Source: Planococcus citri
Lineage: Eukaryota > Arthropoda > Insecta > Hemiptera > Pseudococcidae
DNA: 64,000 nt
Assembly: GCF_950023065.1 (NCBI RefSeq)
Contig: NC_088681.1
Location: 3,348,001-3,412,000 of the forward strand
Reading direction: 5' to 3'
In this document: in pieces, positions 10,262 through 21,667 of the stretch
Position numbering within the stretch: the stretch's first letter is position 1
How the letters are laid out: every line of letters begins with the position of its first letter
Program-made: the position numbers and the translations under genes
Notes under the pieces: generated by a model
Told to the model about the DNA's origin: nothing
Databases searched by the model: none
Seen by the model: the letters and a program-made list of their open reading frames with translations, nothing else

Positions 10262-12140
10262 AATGAGAAAAAGAACATGGTGTCATTGAACTTTGTATAT
10301 TTTCTCTGTAGTTTGATTTACCTACTTAATCATTAACTCGTTCATTTATACGTCGTTATTATTAATTCACAGATTTACACCATCCTGAAACTGCAGTTCA
10401 CCTCTCGCTCCAGCCCTCCAGTGATAAGAAAAAGCTCAAAGTATACATCTGGATGGTACGTGGAATGGAAGGTCGTCGCGAGAGAAGAACGAGAAAGAAG
10501 ACAAATCCACGAAACTGACACGAAAACAATCACCCGTCAAGATCCCATTCCTCTATAATAATTCTTTTGATGACATTTCGCAAAAGCTCGCTATTTACAA
10601 AAGGTAAGTTGAATTTTTTTCCACGTTGTATAGCATTACGCAAAATGTAAAGCTTTTTATAACAAATTTTCTGTCTCATTTAATTCGTTTCAATATCGTT
10701 GATGGCAATGCACACTTGACAGACGTTTCCTTGTTATACCTACCTACCCAACTATACACATTTACACAAAAGCAACATTTTGTCTCGCTGCAGAACCAAA
10801 CACACAGCGAAACGAGAGAGAGAAAAAAAGGAAAAAACACTCGCACAAACAGCGAAAATAGACTTGATACGCATTTCCAATTTTCCAAATTAAAATTTTA
10901 ACTTTGCTCGTACTACCCGTCGTCGAGGTTTTTCCTCCTTTATGTACCGAGGTACTTTTCTTATTAGTGGGGTAGTATTTTTTTCCCTTTTTTCGCTGAA
11001 AAAAAAAGTGGTTTCAACGTGTTCGTGTCTTCTGCGCTATTGTTACCTTTTTTATATACGAATTACCTATTCCAGTAATGGAAATACGCCCGGTTGGAAG
11101 GCCTCATTTTACGTTTTCTTTTCTCAAATCGAATAATTACGTACGATCTTGTTGCGGGTTTGTGGAAAGTGAGGTGGGAAGGAGGGGGAAAAAAAGTGAA
11201 ACTCGTCTTTAGAGTATTTTGCGTGCATTATTATTGTTTGTTGAAATGATGGATTCTTGTACAGTAATGACTAATTGTTTTGTTGTAGAAAATATGTCAA
11301 ATATTCCGAATTATGGTACAATTCGAGGAATTCAAGGTGTTCCTAGCGAAATATTTTTTCAACGTTTACTCAAGAAATGTGCTAATGAGTAGGATGCTTC
11401 GAATTCGCAAAAAAAAAAAAAAAAAAAAAGATAGGTAAGCTCAAGTCCAGTGAGCAATCATTTTACTAGTTTTGATTCATTTTTGAAAGGGAAAATGTTT
11501 TCAGTTTTAAAGGATTATTCTGTGGAGAAAATATGGATTTGAATTTTGAACCGACAAATAAGTAAAAAAAGGTGGATCAGAATTAATCGAAGTAGGTAAT
11601 TGGGAAATAGACGAAGTAAATCTGAGAGGGGGACCTCTCAATCATCCATTTTACTCATATTCCTTTCCATCAGAGCTTGAAAACAAAAAAATTCAACGTC
11701 CGAACTCGAATACTGAGGGTTTTACGAAGTTTTGAACTTTCTAAAATTTTCCAAAAATAACTTAAATTGATGTAAGAACCGAATGGTCAGCAGATGTCTC
11801 GCAAAATATCACTTTTGGCCACATTTGAATAATACAACTGGGTTTTTCAAACATCAAATCGTTGTGAAAATATGTAAAAAATACACTTTTTTCCTTGCTG
11901 ATGTTTTTTTTTTTTTTTTTTGAAAACATTGGTTATAAAACAGTTTTTTTACGTAGGTAAGTTGAAAGTGGTCCTCAGTAGAAGAAAAATCTTAGGATTT
12001 TCATTCAACCACACGTTTTGAGACTTCTACACATTTTTTTTGTTTTTTTTTTTAAATTCAGACTTAAAAATGTGCCACAAAATGATTGTACATAATTCAA
12101 AATGTACTCAGAAATGTGTCTGGTCATTCGATTTTGGCAC
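10262..12140. other. Intronic sequence without recognised repeats
   Basis: Mixed AT-rich DNA with homopolymers (poly-A near 11410-11430, poly-T near 11908-11922). Short ORFs here lack splice context or family features. Nothing else seen. Confidence 0.5.
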
Positions 12141-12141
12141 T

Positions 12142-14164
12142 TAGTCCGGCATATGACAATAGGAGTAATTGCACCCCCGCCCCCGCCGATCCTCCGGGAC
12201 AACTTTTTTCTTGAAGGGGACATCCTAAGGAATATTTTGAAGCAAACTTGCCCAAAAAAAAGTTGGCCTTATTTACAAAATGGCGGCCATTTTGATTGAC
12301 AGGTCAGCCGAAACAGCAGATTTTGCGTTTCAACATGGGACTTGCAAAAAGTTTTTCAAACCTTACAAAGGTAGATCGAAAGTCATGCAAAAATTTATCA
12401 CCTGTCAAAATTCTAAGTGCTAAAGTGCGTTTTTCGATTTTTGATGAATTTTTGAAAATCCAATTTAGGCAAAAAATGAGGGAAAAAATCAAAATTTTAC
12501 CAAATTGACCAAGAAAGCTGAAATTTGAGATGTAGCCTATTTTCGACATGCCAAATCGATTGGCAACAGTTTCAACCCGTTTTGAGCAGTTCTGGAGCCT
12601 CCAGCAGATTTTGGAAACTCGAAATTCCCACAAAATTCCATCAAATTGGAGTTGTAAAGCTAAAATTTATTCTAAAAACTAGTTTCAATACGCTACGAAG
12701 TACTGCAGGTGAATTTCAAGTCGTTTTGGAGCCTCCAGCGACTTTTTGAAAATTCCTGAAACCTCCAGCAGATTTTTGAAATTTGAAATTTTCACAAAAT
12801 TTCATCAAATGGAGATGGAAAGCTGAAATTTACTCTACAACTCCAATTTTAACACCCTCTGAAGACGTCTTCAGGTGGGTTCAAGTAATTTTATGGCCTC
12901 CAATGACTTTTTTTGAAAATTGCTGCAGCCTCCAGTAAATTTTTGAAACTTGAAATTTTCACAAAATTTCATCAAAATGGAGATGGAAAGCTGAAATTTA
13001 CTCTTCACTCCAATTTAAAACCCTCTGAAGACGACTTCAAGTGGGTTCAAGTCATTTTAGGGCCTCCAGCGACTTTTTTGAAAATTACTGGAGCCTCCAG
13101 TAAATTTTTGAAACTTGAAATTTCCCCAATATTAATTTATCAAATGTAGTTGGCAAGCTGAAATATACTTCGCAGACTACATGGTGGTTTCAAATGGTTT
13201 TGAAGCTTCCAGCTACTTTTAGGAAATTTCAATTTTCCAGAAAAACGTCATACAACCTTTCAAAAAGTTGCTGGAGGCTCCAAAACGACTTGAAATTCAC
13301 CAGAAGTCAACTTCGTAGCGTATTGAAATTAGTTTGCAGAATGAATTTTGACTCTCCATCTTAGTTTGATGACATTTTGTGAAAATTTAAAGTTTCAAAA
13401 ATCTACTGGAGGCTCCAGTAATTCTCAAGAAAGTCGTTGGAGGCTCTAAAATGTCTTGAAATCCACCAGAAGTCGTAAATTTCAGGTTTCCATCTTCATT
13501 TGATGAAATTTTGTGAAAATTTAAAATTTCGAAAATCTGCTGGAGGCTTTAGGAATTTTCAAAAAGTCGCTGGAGAATCCAAAACGACTTGAAATTCACT
13601 TGCAGTACTTCGTAGCGTATTGAAATTAGTTTTTAGAATAAATTTCAGCTTTACAACTCCAATTTGATGGAATTTTGTGGGATTCAAAAATCTGCTGGAG
13701 GCTCCAGCACTGTTCAAAACGGGTTGAAACCATTTCCAATCGATTTGGCATGTCGAAAATAGGGTACATCTCAAATTTCAGCATTCTTGGTCAATTTGGT
13801 AAAATTTTGATTTTTTCCCTCATTTTTGGCCTAAATTGGATTTTTAGAAATTCACCAAAAATCGAAAAACGCACTTTAGCACTTGAAATTTTTACAGGTG
13901 ATAAATTTTTGCATGATCTTTCGATCTACCTTTGTAAAGTTTGAAAAAGTTCGTGCAAGTCCTATGTTATAAAACGCAAAATCTGCTGTTTCGGCTGACC
14001 TGTCAATCAAAATGGCCGCCATTTTGTAAATAAGGCCAACTTTGTTTTGGCAAGTTTGCTTTAAAATGTTCCTTAGGATGTCCCCTTTAAGAAAAAAGTT
14101 GTCCCGGAGGATCGGTGAGGGGAGGGGGGGGGTGCAATCACTCCTATTGTCATATGCCGGACTA
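12142..14164. mobile_element. Foldback family FB3, copy 1
   Basis: Ends are perfect inverted repeats over at least 25 bp: (TA)GTCCGGCATATGACAATA at the left and its complement at the right. They are followed by a G/C homopolymer tract, CCTCCGGGACAAC and CAAAATGGCGGCCATTTTG, and pairing continues for most of each ~1-kb arm. TA dinucleotides flank the GTCCGG...CCGGAC ends, consistent with TA target choice as in Tc1/mariner-type MITEs. Inside are repeated CTGGAGCCTCCAG-containing units. No transposase is present. Copies 2 and 3 lie at 33140 and 41895. Confidence 0.85.
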
Positions 14165-16214
14165 AAAATGAAGTCTTCAGTAGGTATTTCACGTCAAATC
14201 TTCCCAGTTCTGAGTTTAGGTTCAATGAAATTTCTTGGTATAATGCTAAACTTTGGAGTCTTTAAAAAAAAAAGAACTAAAATTTGTGTTTATTTAATAC
14301 CTAAGTTAGATTTGAATAAAAAAAGATTTTAAATTATTAAATAAAATTTTAATTTAAAAAAAAATAAATAATTTGTACCTATAGGTATTTAAATATTTCT
14401 GTACATATTATTCATTTTCAAAAAAAATTTGATTTGCTCGATAGTGCCGAAACTTGCAAAAAACCTTTTTTATTGGCATTTTAGAGGTAATTTGAGAGCA
14501 GTTTTAAAAATATTCGTCCACAATTTCAAAACTTCGAAGTTAAACTTTTTTTGAAAGTGTCAGACTTTTGAAAACTTGAAAAAGTCCTGTTGATTTTTTG
14601 ACAATATGACAAATTAGGAGGGGGTAAATGAATGAATCATCAAAATAATTCCTATGAAATTTTCAAAAAAGGCTTTCCAATGTTTTTTCAGATTTTTTCT
14701 TGATTTTTTTTACATTTTTTTATATGTACATATGATATGTACCTACTAGGTGTGTATAATTGCCAGGATTTCTACGCCCTGTTTCGAGTGGTTTGTCAAG
14801 ATTTGGTTCGAAAGATTGATTTAGGTATTTGATGAATCTAAAAATATTTTCCATCTGTTTGATGTTTGAGGGAGGGGCAGTAAAATAGAAGGTGTTGAGT
14901 GGAGATTATGTCAGAGTTTGAAATTACAAATATAAACATTGACTTAAGCATGAAACATATATCCATGATTTAAATCTTTCCTTGGAGAGGAGACTCTGCA
15001 CCCATTTTCACAAAATTTTTTCACGATTGCAAAAAACTGAAAATTGGTTAAAGAGGTTCAAAAAATCCGTGATAAGTTTACAATTTTTTTTTTCCTGGAG
15101 GAGGGGGGAGGATCAGACATTTTATCTGTTATTTAATTTTGGGGTTATTGCCCTTTTTTGATCGAGTGCTTAAAAATTGAAATATGTAGTGTTAAATCTT
15201 TGTTTATGGTCGTCAGAGTTGAGATGTAACATTTAGTTTCCTCGTAAACTTTGGTTTTCTTTTACTTTGATTTCCGAAACAAAAATTTTTTCCAAGGTCC
15301 GATTCGATAAAAAATTCACTCGCATGCGCTGTCGTCGCTTCACTTAAATTTTCACAATCGATAACTTCGATTTCAGGTGTATAGGAAAAGTGAATTAGGG
15401 AATACCCAACGTTAAAATTATTCAGTCAATTTGCAGATATCGTATCTACACTAAAACGCGTTGAAATTCACGCTAGGTACTCTTTTCGTTGCTAAAATGC
15501 TCCCATAAAGGTCGACCTTTCCACTCCGTTCCGTTCCTCATCTTCGACCAACTCTTATAGCTACCTAGTTTACAAATAAGTAACACTGCCAGTCATCAGA
15601 TCTCCAAGTCTACGATCGCTTTCACCGTCTAAGCCATAGAAAGTGGAAAGTGAAAAAAAATTTCAGTCAAGAAAATTGAAAAGCAACACCTCACGCTAGT
15701 GTACCTCTACCTACCTATATGATGAAGAAGGCTTAAACCCCATAGACCTTTTTCGCTTATAGCGTTGCCATTTCGTTGATTATGAAAGTGGAAAGAACAA
15801 AGGGTTTGCGATTTCTCATGCTTCACACTCACACTCACACACGTGTGACGAACCACTACCGTCATTGCTCCGTATAAGTAAGGGTGTCGAAAATCAATGG
15901 TTAGACTATTTTTTAGCTGGCTAAATCCGAGGAGGTAGGTAAGGTATGTGGTACGAGGTGTGCGGAACTTTCTTCGGCGATGAAGCGTAAGAAAATTCGA
16001 CAAATGGTAAACAGCCTCGGGCATTCAATTTTCTTAATTAAATTAGATATAGGTAGACTCTCTCGTATGTGCGGTTGATACTTTGATAAATTGGCTCAGG
16101 GTTACGGTTTGTTGTTTTTTTTTTCGATGCCCTCTTCTCTCGTGTTTTGAAAAATATGGTATTTTATTCGTACAATTGGAAGTGCATTCTTTTAGTTACT
16201 TATAAATAAATAAA
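14165..16214. other. Intronic sequence, no repeat family recognised
   Basis: AT-rich sequence with purine-rich GGAGGGGGGAGG tracts near 14870 and 15105. A short CACA/CTCA microsatellite lies at 15826-15845. I see no exon or RNA gene. Confidence 0.5.
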
Positions 16215-19200
16215 CAACTCTTTGAGACTCAAGACGAATCTGACGGATGAAAATTTTGGAATTTGAGGAAATGCTCAAAATAGGCATTTTTTCTGGCCCG
16301 ATTTCCAAAATAAATTTTCGATTAAGGGATACGAAAATTTTCAGAAAAATTTATTCAGATGATACCAACATGAAAATCAAAAAATTTTGAATAATATTTT
16401 ACTTCAGCGTCAATAATTTTCGAATCTAAAATCCAAAATTTTGAGAAAAATAAAAAATGATTTTCCGCGCAAGTTAAGACAAATTACAAATGTTGGAGTG
16501 ACATAATTTTCAAATCAAAAAAATTTTTGTTCAAAAATAAAAAGTTTGACGTTGGGGATTTTCATTTGAATTTTTTTTTTTTTGAAATTGAGTTTCAAAG
16601 TCATTCTATGAAAAATCTCTTTTTTTGTAATTTTGAAAAATTTTCACAGAAAGTTTAGATACCTATAAAAGTTCAAAGAATCTACATATAATGTGAAAGC
16701 TCACTCAGTGGGGTCAAATTTTATATTGGAATTTTGGGTCGTAGTAAGATAGGTAGTATAGATCTCACTTCAATACCAACATTTGAGCTACTTGTTGCAT
16801 TTATACACATGAAATCCCAAAATAAGCTCCTAAAAATCTTGAAAATTTTTCACAAAAAGCTCTTACACAAAAAATCAAACTTTTTAAGATGTGAAAATTT
16901 ACCAGATGGAATAAAATTTCATTCTGGAATTTTGATGGAAATAGACCAACAAATTCTTAAATCAGTAGGTATACATTTTGGTCAAACTTGATGTAACAGA
17001 TAAATTCTATAAAATTTTCAAAAATTCTCACAAAAAGCTTCTACTTAAAAATTTGTGGATTTTTTTATGTCCAAGCAAGATCTTTTTAGTGATTTTGACC
17101 AAAAAAGCAAAACTTGTTCACAATTTCATCAAAAAAAAACAACAAAAAACAAAAACAGTAGAACATTTCATCAATTTTTAGCGATTTGGGCTAGTTTGAA
17201 AGGGGGGGATTTCACAAAAAGACACGAAAGGAAACTTTGAAAAAAAATAGAAAACTTAAGTATAGCAATATTTGGAAAAAAAACAAGATTTTTGGCAATT
17301 TTGTAAAAAGCAAAATTCAGTAATTCTGGAAAAAAGAAAGACAAATTTTTGAAAATTTTGACCAAAAAAACAAAAGGAGGAGTTGCGATAAGGCTATTTT
17401 TTGGCACCAGTTAGTTATCGACTCAACCACTTTTAAAATGTTGTAATAAATGCCCCAAATACGAATCCGTGGTTGATTAACCCAAAATGACCATTTTTTG
17501 GGCTCCAGGGGTTCCCAAAGTTGCGAATAAAAAGATGATTTTAGGAACCACTGAGTATTATTTTCAAAAACGTTTTTAGCGTAAAATATCTGTTTGAACC
17601 CGATAAATGTTATTCGAGGAGATTTTTCTATTTTCGACCCTTGGGGGCAGAAATGAGAGAGGTTTCAATTTTTTGAAAATTTTGAAACCACCATTTTGGA
17701 TCTACCCCTTCGAACCCCGCTAAAAAGCTATTTACACTTGATTATTATCTGAAAGGCCTCCATCCTACCAAATTTTGAGCTCGATAAAAATTTTCGCTGG
17801 TACTCAAAAATCCAATTTTCCAACTTTTTGTAATTTAGATATTTTGGGAACCCCTGGAAAACTAGAAACCTACGATTTGCGCCAAACGTAACGTTTTGAG
17901 ATGTATATTCGATTATTTATAGATGAAAAAGTTGTGTATTCATAATTTTGGAACTTTTTCTTAGAGCCCCCCACTTTAGGCACCCCTAAAAAAGATGTTT
18001 ATGCATATTTTTTCAAATAAATTGAAGAATTTGCGTTTGAAACACACAAGCAAGTGCTCGATAATTTTTCATTTGATTTTTCTCGTAACTTTCAAAATTG
18101 AGCTTTTTTTGGTCAAATTCTGGGATTTTTATTTTTTACTTTGTTGAAATCATGAAAACGTTATTTTAACGTCTTTTCGAAGACTTAAATCTCAGAATTT
18201 CATCCATCACAATTTTAGCAACTAAAATGACTATAACTTTTTCACAATTTTTAGCAATTTCTGCGAGAAACCAGATTTTTTTGGAAAGTGATACTTTTTC
18301 AAATTCAACTTTTTTTTCAAAAAATGAAAGACTTCCCATTCATAAAATTTATTTTTCCGATTTTTTTAAAATAAAATAAGTAGATAACTTATTTTTCTGG
18401 AATTTTTTTTGGCGATCAAAAAATTTTATTTGGATTTAAGTATCATCTACATTTCTTTTGTTGTTACAAAAAAATATGCATAAACACCTTTTTTAGGGGT
18501 GTCTAAAGTGAGGGGCTCCAAAAAAAAGGGTTCAAATTACGAATTTATAGGAAGCTTAATTGATCTTTTTATCTTGATAATTGAATATATGCCTGAAAAC
18601 GTTACGTTTGGCGCAAATCGCAGATTTCTAGTTTTCCAGGGGTTCTCAAATTATATCGAAATTACGAAAAATTGTAAAATTGAAGAGCAAAAGTCTATTG
18701 AGATTAAAATTTGGTAGGATATATGGAGCTCTTTCAGATACTAATAAACTATAAAAGGCTTTTTAGAGGGGTTCAAAGGGGTAGGCTCAAAATGACGATT
18801 CCAAAATTTTCCAGAAATCAACCCCACCCCATTTCTGCCCCCGAGGGTTGAAAATAGGAAAATCACCTCGCATAACGTTTATCGAGTTCAAACAGATATT
18901 TTACGCTGAAAAAGGTTTTGAAAATGATATATGTACTCAGTGGTTCCTAAAATTCTTTTTTTTCAGAACTTTGGGAACCCCTCGAGCCCAAAAAATGATC
19001 ATCTTGGGTTAACTGACTATGGATTCCTATTTGGGACGTTTATTGTGGTATTTTAAGAGTGGTGGGGAGTCGATAACATAACACTGTCTCGTGCCAAAAA
19101 ATGGCTTTATTGCAACTCCTCCTTTTCGTATCCCTGCATCGAAAATTCATTTTGGAAATCTGGATTGAAAAAATGCCCATTTTGAGCATTTCTCCAAATT

Positions 19201-19334
19201 CCAAAATTAAATTTTGAGTAAGTAAACCTCAATTTTTTTTTAATTTGCTCAACGAAGTTATACCCTACTTCTTTCCAAAATCATGAAATTTTTCAATTGT
19301 CATCTATCAGATTCTTCTCGAGTCTCAAAGGCTT
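16215..19334. mobile_element. Foldback element FB4 (inverted repeat ~3.1 kb)
   Basis: Outer ends: CTCTTTGAGACTCAAGACGAATCTGA near 16218-16243 against the complement of TCAGATTCTTCTCGAGTCTC at 19308-19327. Inner arms pair strongly from 17376 (GGAGGAGTTGCGATAAGGC) with 19121-19133, and around a centre near 18241 (17979-18005 with 18476-18503). The outer and inner symmetry centres differ by ~470 bp, so the left arm carries roughly 0.9 kb of extra sequence (about 16420-17370). That extra part is T/A-rich, with 'aaaaattttcacaaaaagctt'-like tandem motifs. The right end lies only ~20 bp from the donor at 19358. Confidence 0.75.
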
Positions 19335-19358
19335 AAAAATGAGGTAAAATTTACTTAC

Positions 19359-19412
19359 TGTTTTTACGAGGTGGATAAGTCGTCGGTATTATAAATTTGG
19401 TAGTGGTAGGCT
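19359..19412 (-). CDS. Internal exon, Thr/Pro stalk (54 bp, phase 1-1)
   Basis: Minus-strand acceptor TTTTTTTTGCAG ends at 19413 and donor GTAAGT follows at 19358-19353. The exon reads 17 codons, PTTTKFIIPTTYPPRKN, between split codons AAG (K) and AGT (S). It is in phase 1 at both ends, so skipping it would not break the frame. The Thr/Pro/Lys composition suits an O-glycosylated juxtamembrane stalk. It joins downstream to the terminal exon at 10251 and upstream, across an 86-bp intron, to 19499. Confidence 0.68.
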
Positions 19413-19498
19413 CTGCAAAAAAAATACCACCGTGAGTCGAGTAGGTACAATTTTGTAAAACAGCTGAAACGATTATAAAAGCTTAAAAGCTGACTTAC
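19413..19498 (-). other. 86-bp intron
   Basis: Minus-strand GTAAGT donor at 19498-19493 and T-rich tract with GCAG acceptor ending at 19413. This is a typical short insect intron. Confidence 0.65.
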
Positions 19499-19585
19499 TT
19501 CTCGTAGTCGTCGTCGTCGTTTTGGTCGTTGTGGCTTCTGTAGTGGTTGTCGTGGTAGTTGGCGTAGTGGTTGGAATTTTGATTT
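19499..19585 (-). CDS. Internal exon, poly-Thr mucin-like stalk (87 bp, phase 1-1)
   Basis: Minus-strand acceptor CTTTTCATTACAG (19586-19598) and donor GTAAGT (19498-19493). After completing a split codon ending in AA (for example Glu GAA), it reads IKIPTTTPTTTTTTEATTTK and continues TTTTTR. A Glu-Ile followed by a Thr-rich run is reminiscent of the 'LYEI...TTT' junction just after the third Ig domain in lachesin/DIP proteins. That match is from memory of the family and needs a search. The exon length is a multiple of three and the repeated ACG/ACC codons are prone to length change. Confidence 0.65.
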
Positions 19586-20763
19586 CTGTAATGAAAAGTA
19601 AAAAAACAAATTACCTTCAGTCGAGTTGGTGCAGAAAATTGTGACTCGACGCGACGTTTCTGCGTCGTCGTCGGTATTTACAAATCGACTGGTAAAAAAT
19701 ATATCGTGTATTCGGTTTTCCCCCTTTCAACGTTTAAAATATATTATTCGTCGTGCTATGTAAATTCGTACTCGTCGTCTTCGTCGACTAAATTAGATCT
19801 AGCGATTGAAAAACACGCCCGGATACGTGATAGCAAAGCGAGAAAATACGAATTGAATGGCATTTTTCGTCTATAACGCAGCCGTTCACTCAATCCCATA
19901 GCCTCTAATACCTTGCCATCTTTTTCCATCGTTCGGGCCCATTCTGGCTCGAGAAAACGCAACGGCTAATTTCAAAACTTAGCGAGTTTACGGTAATTAG
20001 TTTGAAAGTCGGCTCACAAAAAGTACTCGACGAGATTACCGTTACGCTTATTCGAGCAATTTTCTCAAATTATTTATAAATCTGGCGGATTTTATGCATT
20101 TTTTAAAAGCTCGCCGGCGTGAAAGAGCGTATTAATGCAAATCTTAAAGGGCTTTTATTTACACATTTCGCCAACGGTTTTCGGCGGTAACTATCTACCG
20201 ATGGTGCCACCGCGAACCCTGCCTGTCTTCGCCCTTTGCCTTTGAATGCAGAGCGGTGCTCCCTTTGCTGCGCCATGTGCGCTGTGCGATTTCGATATTC
20301 GGAATTTTCTTGGTGTAGGTACCCAAGTTCTTAATGGACGAGGTTGGAAAGAAAAGTGTTGCTAGGAGTGAGAATGCTTTTGCTGAGATGCTGAATATAC
20401 TTATCTTTTGTTTGAATTTTGCTCATTTTGGGTCATTGTCATTGCCATTTGTTATTCATTTGTGTGTGGGAGGGGGGGGGGGGTTGTTCCTGTTTCGAAA
20501 GTTATTTCTAACATTCTCCTCGCAGAGTTCGATTCTTAATCAAAAATCACCGAATTGTTTTAATAAAATATAGGCAGTGTTTTGAGATACGAGCTTGAAA
20601 TTTTCAGTCTGTATCCAGTAGCGATCTTCGTTTGAGTTGAAAGTTATGAATACCTACTCACCAAAAATTGTAGCTCACAAGGTGCTTTTGAAGGAGAGAA
20701 AGAAACTCTCAAAGAGGAGGTAGGTATTTTCGAAAAAATTGTGGTTTTTTCGCTTCTGTCACT
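19586..20763 (-). other. Upstream intron of the same gene, no further exon recognised
   Basis: Begins at the acceptor CTTTTCATTACAG. It includes moderately GC-rich DNA at 20150-20290 and a G17-type homopolymer run near 20470-20484. I looked on the minus strand for an Ig-domain exon ending one base into a codon and did not find one here. Confidence 0.45.
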
Positions 20764-21013
20764 ACTCTCTAAATTTAAAGCAGTCAAATTTCACTGCTTA
20801 TATAGCAGTCACGACATTTTGCCTTTTTAAAGCAGTAGTTTTTTTTTACTGCAAAACAGTGAAAAATGACTGAATTGGTCAGTCAAAATGATTTTTTACT
20901 GACCAATTCAGTAATTTTTCACTGTTTTGCAGTAAAAAAAAACTACTGCTTTAAAAAGGCAAAATGTCGTGACTGCTAAGCAGTGAAATTGACTGTTTCA
21001 AATTTAGAAAGTA
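20764..21013. mobile_element. Perfectly palindromic MITE (~250 bp)
   Basis: Nearly all of the 250 bp is one inverted repeat centred near 20891. Arms include ACTCTCTAAATTT / AAATTTAGAAAGT, AGCAGTCACGACATTTTGCC, CACTGTTTTGCAGT and ACTGAATTGGTCAGT, with almost no mismatches. No coding capacity. The high arm identity suggests recent insertion or a strong hairpin maintained by gene conversion. Confidence 0.85.
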
Positions 21014-21665
21014 CCCAACTTGCTCTGGGAAAAATTGCTCTCATGCCTTGAAAATTTTTTCTTTGCCAATGCATCGCATTATTTATTAATTATTCCAAAA
21101 TATTAAAAAATTTTCTTGGAACTGGAGAAGTATATTGGAATGCAGTGGTGCGAATTTTTTGGCCGTTATTATCGATTTCAAAAAAATCGAGGAAAATAGC
21201 CAAAAACTATTCAAAAACTTATTATAAAACTTTTTCAGTTTTTTGAAATTTGCAATAATGGCCAAAAAATTGGCACTAATGTAACCAAAATATTTCAGAA
21301 GTGATTCTTAAAAACATTTTTAGATAACTTTGACGAAGTAAAAATTTTCAAAACGTGAATTTTATCCAAAAATTGGCGAATTGCCAATTTTTAACCGCTC
21401 AGTAGAACCCTAAAAGTGGTTTTGGATTTTGATGGCAATAGCATTGATCGACGCAAAATCTCAAATACTTTCAATTGGGACTGGATCATTTTTACCAAAA
21501 CAGGTTGATTAATGACAGGAGTGAAAAAAAACTTGTTTTTTCAAAAATGTCTCCCCTTTGAGAGCTCATTTCTCTCCTCCAGAGGCATTTTCAAGGCTAA
21601 CATTCTTTCTGAGTGATTTTCAACTCAAAATGAAGGTCTTTGCTGAATTAGTGAGATTTTAGCCT
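21014..21665. other. AT-rich unique sequence
   Basis: Several TTGGC(N)AATT-type motifs but no clear repeat boundaries, gene or RNA. Confidence 0.45.
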
Positions 21666-21667
21666 CC

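Larger units (their letters stand above)
10252..19358 (-). other. Intron, 9.1 kb, of the minus-strand gene
   Basis: Donor GTAAGT at 19353-19358 and acceptor CTGTTTCAG at 10252-10260 on the minus strand; phase 1. It contains foldback FB3 copy 1 (12142-14164), foldback FB4 (about 16215-19334) and AT-rich unique stretches. The exons on both sides stay in one frame when it is removed. Confidence 0.65.

Noticed and set aside
12525..12749. Recurrent ~74-residue ORFs (12525, 13559, 33525, 36627, 42284) that look like a protein family
   Set aside because: They all fall in FB3 arms and appear in both orientations; conservation is that of the repeat DNA and most are interrupted in other copies.
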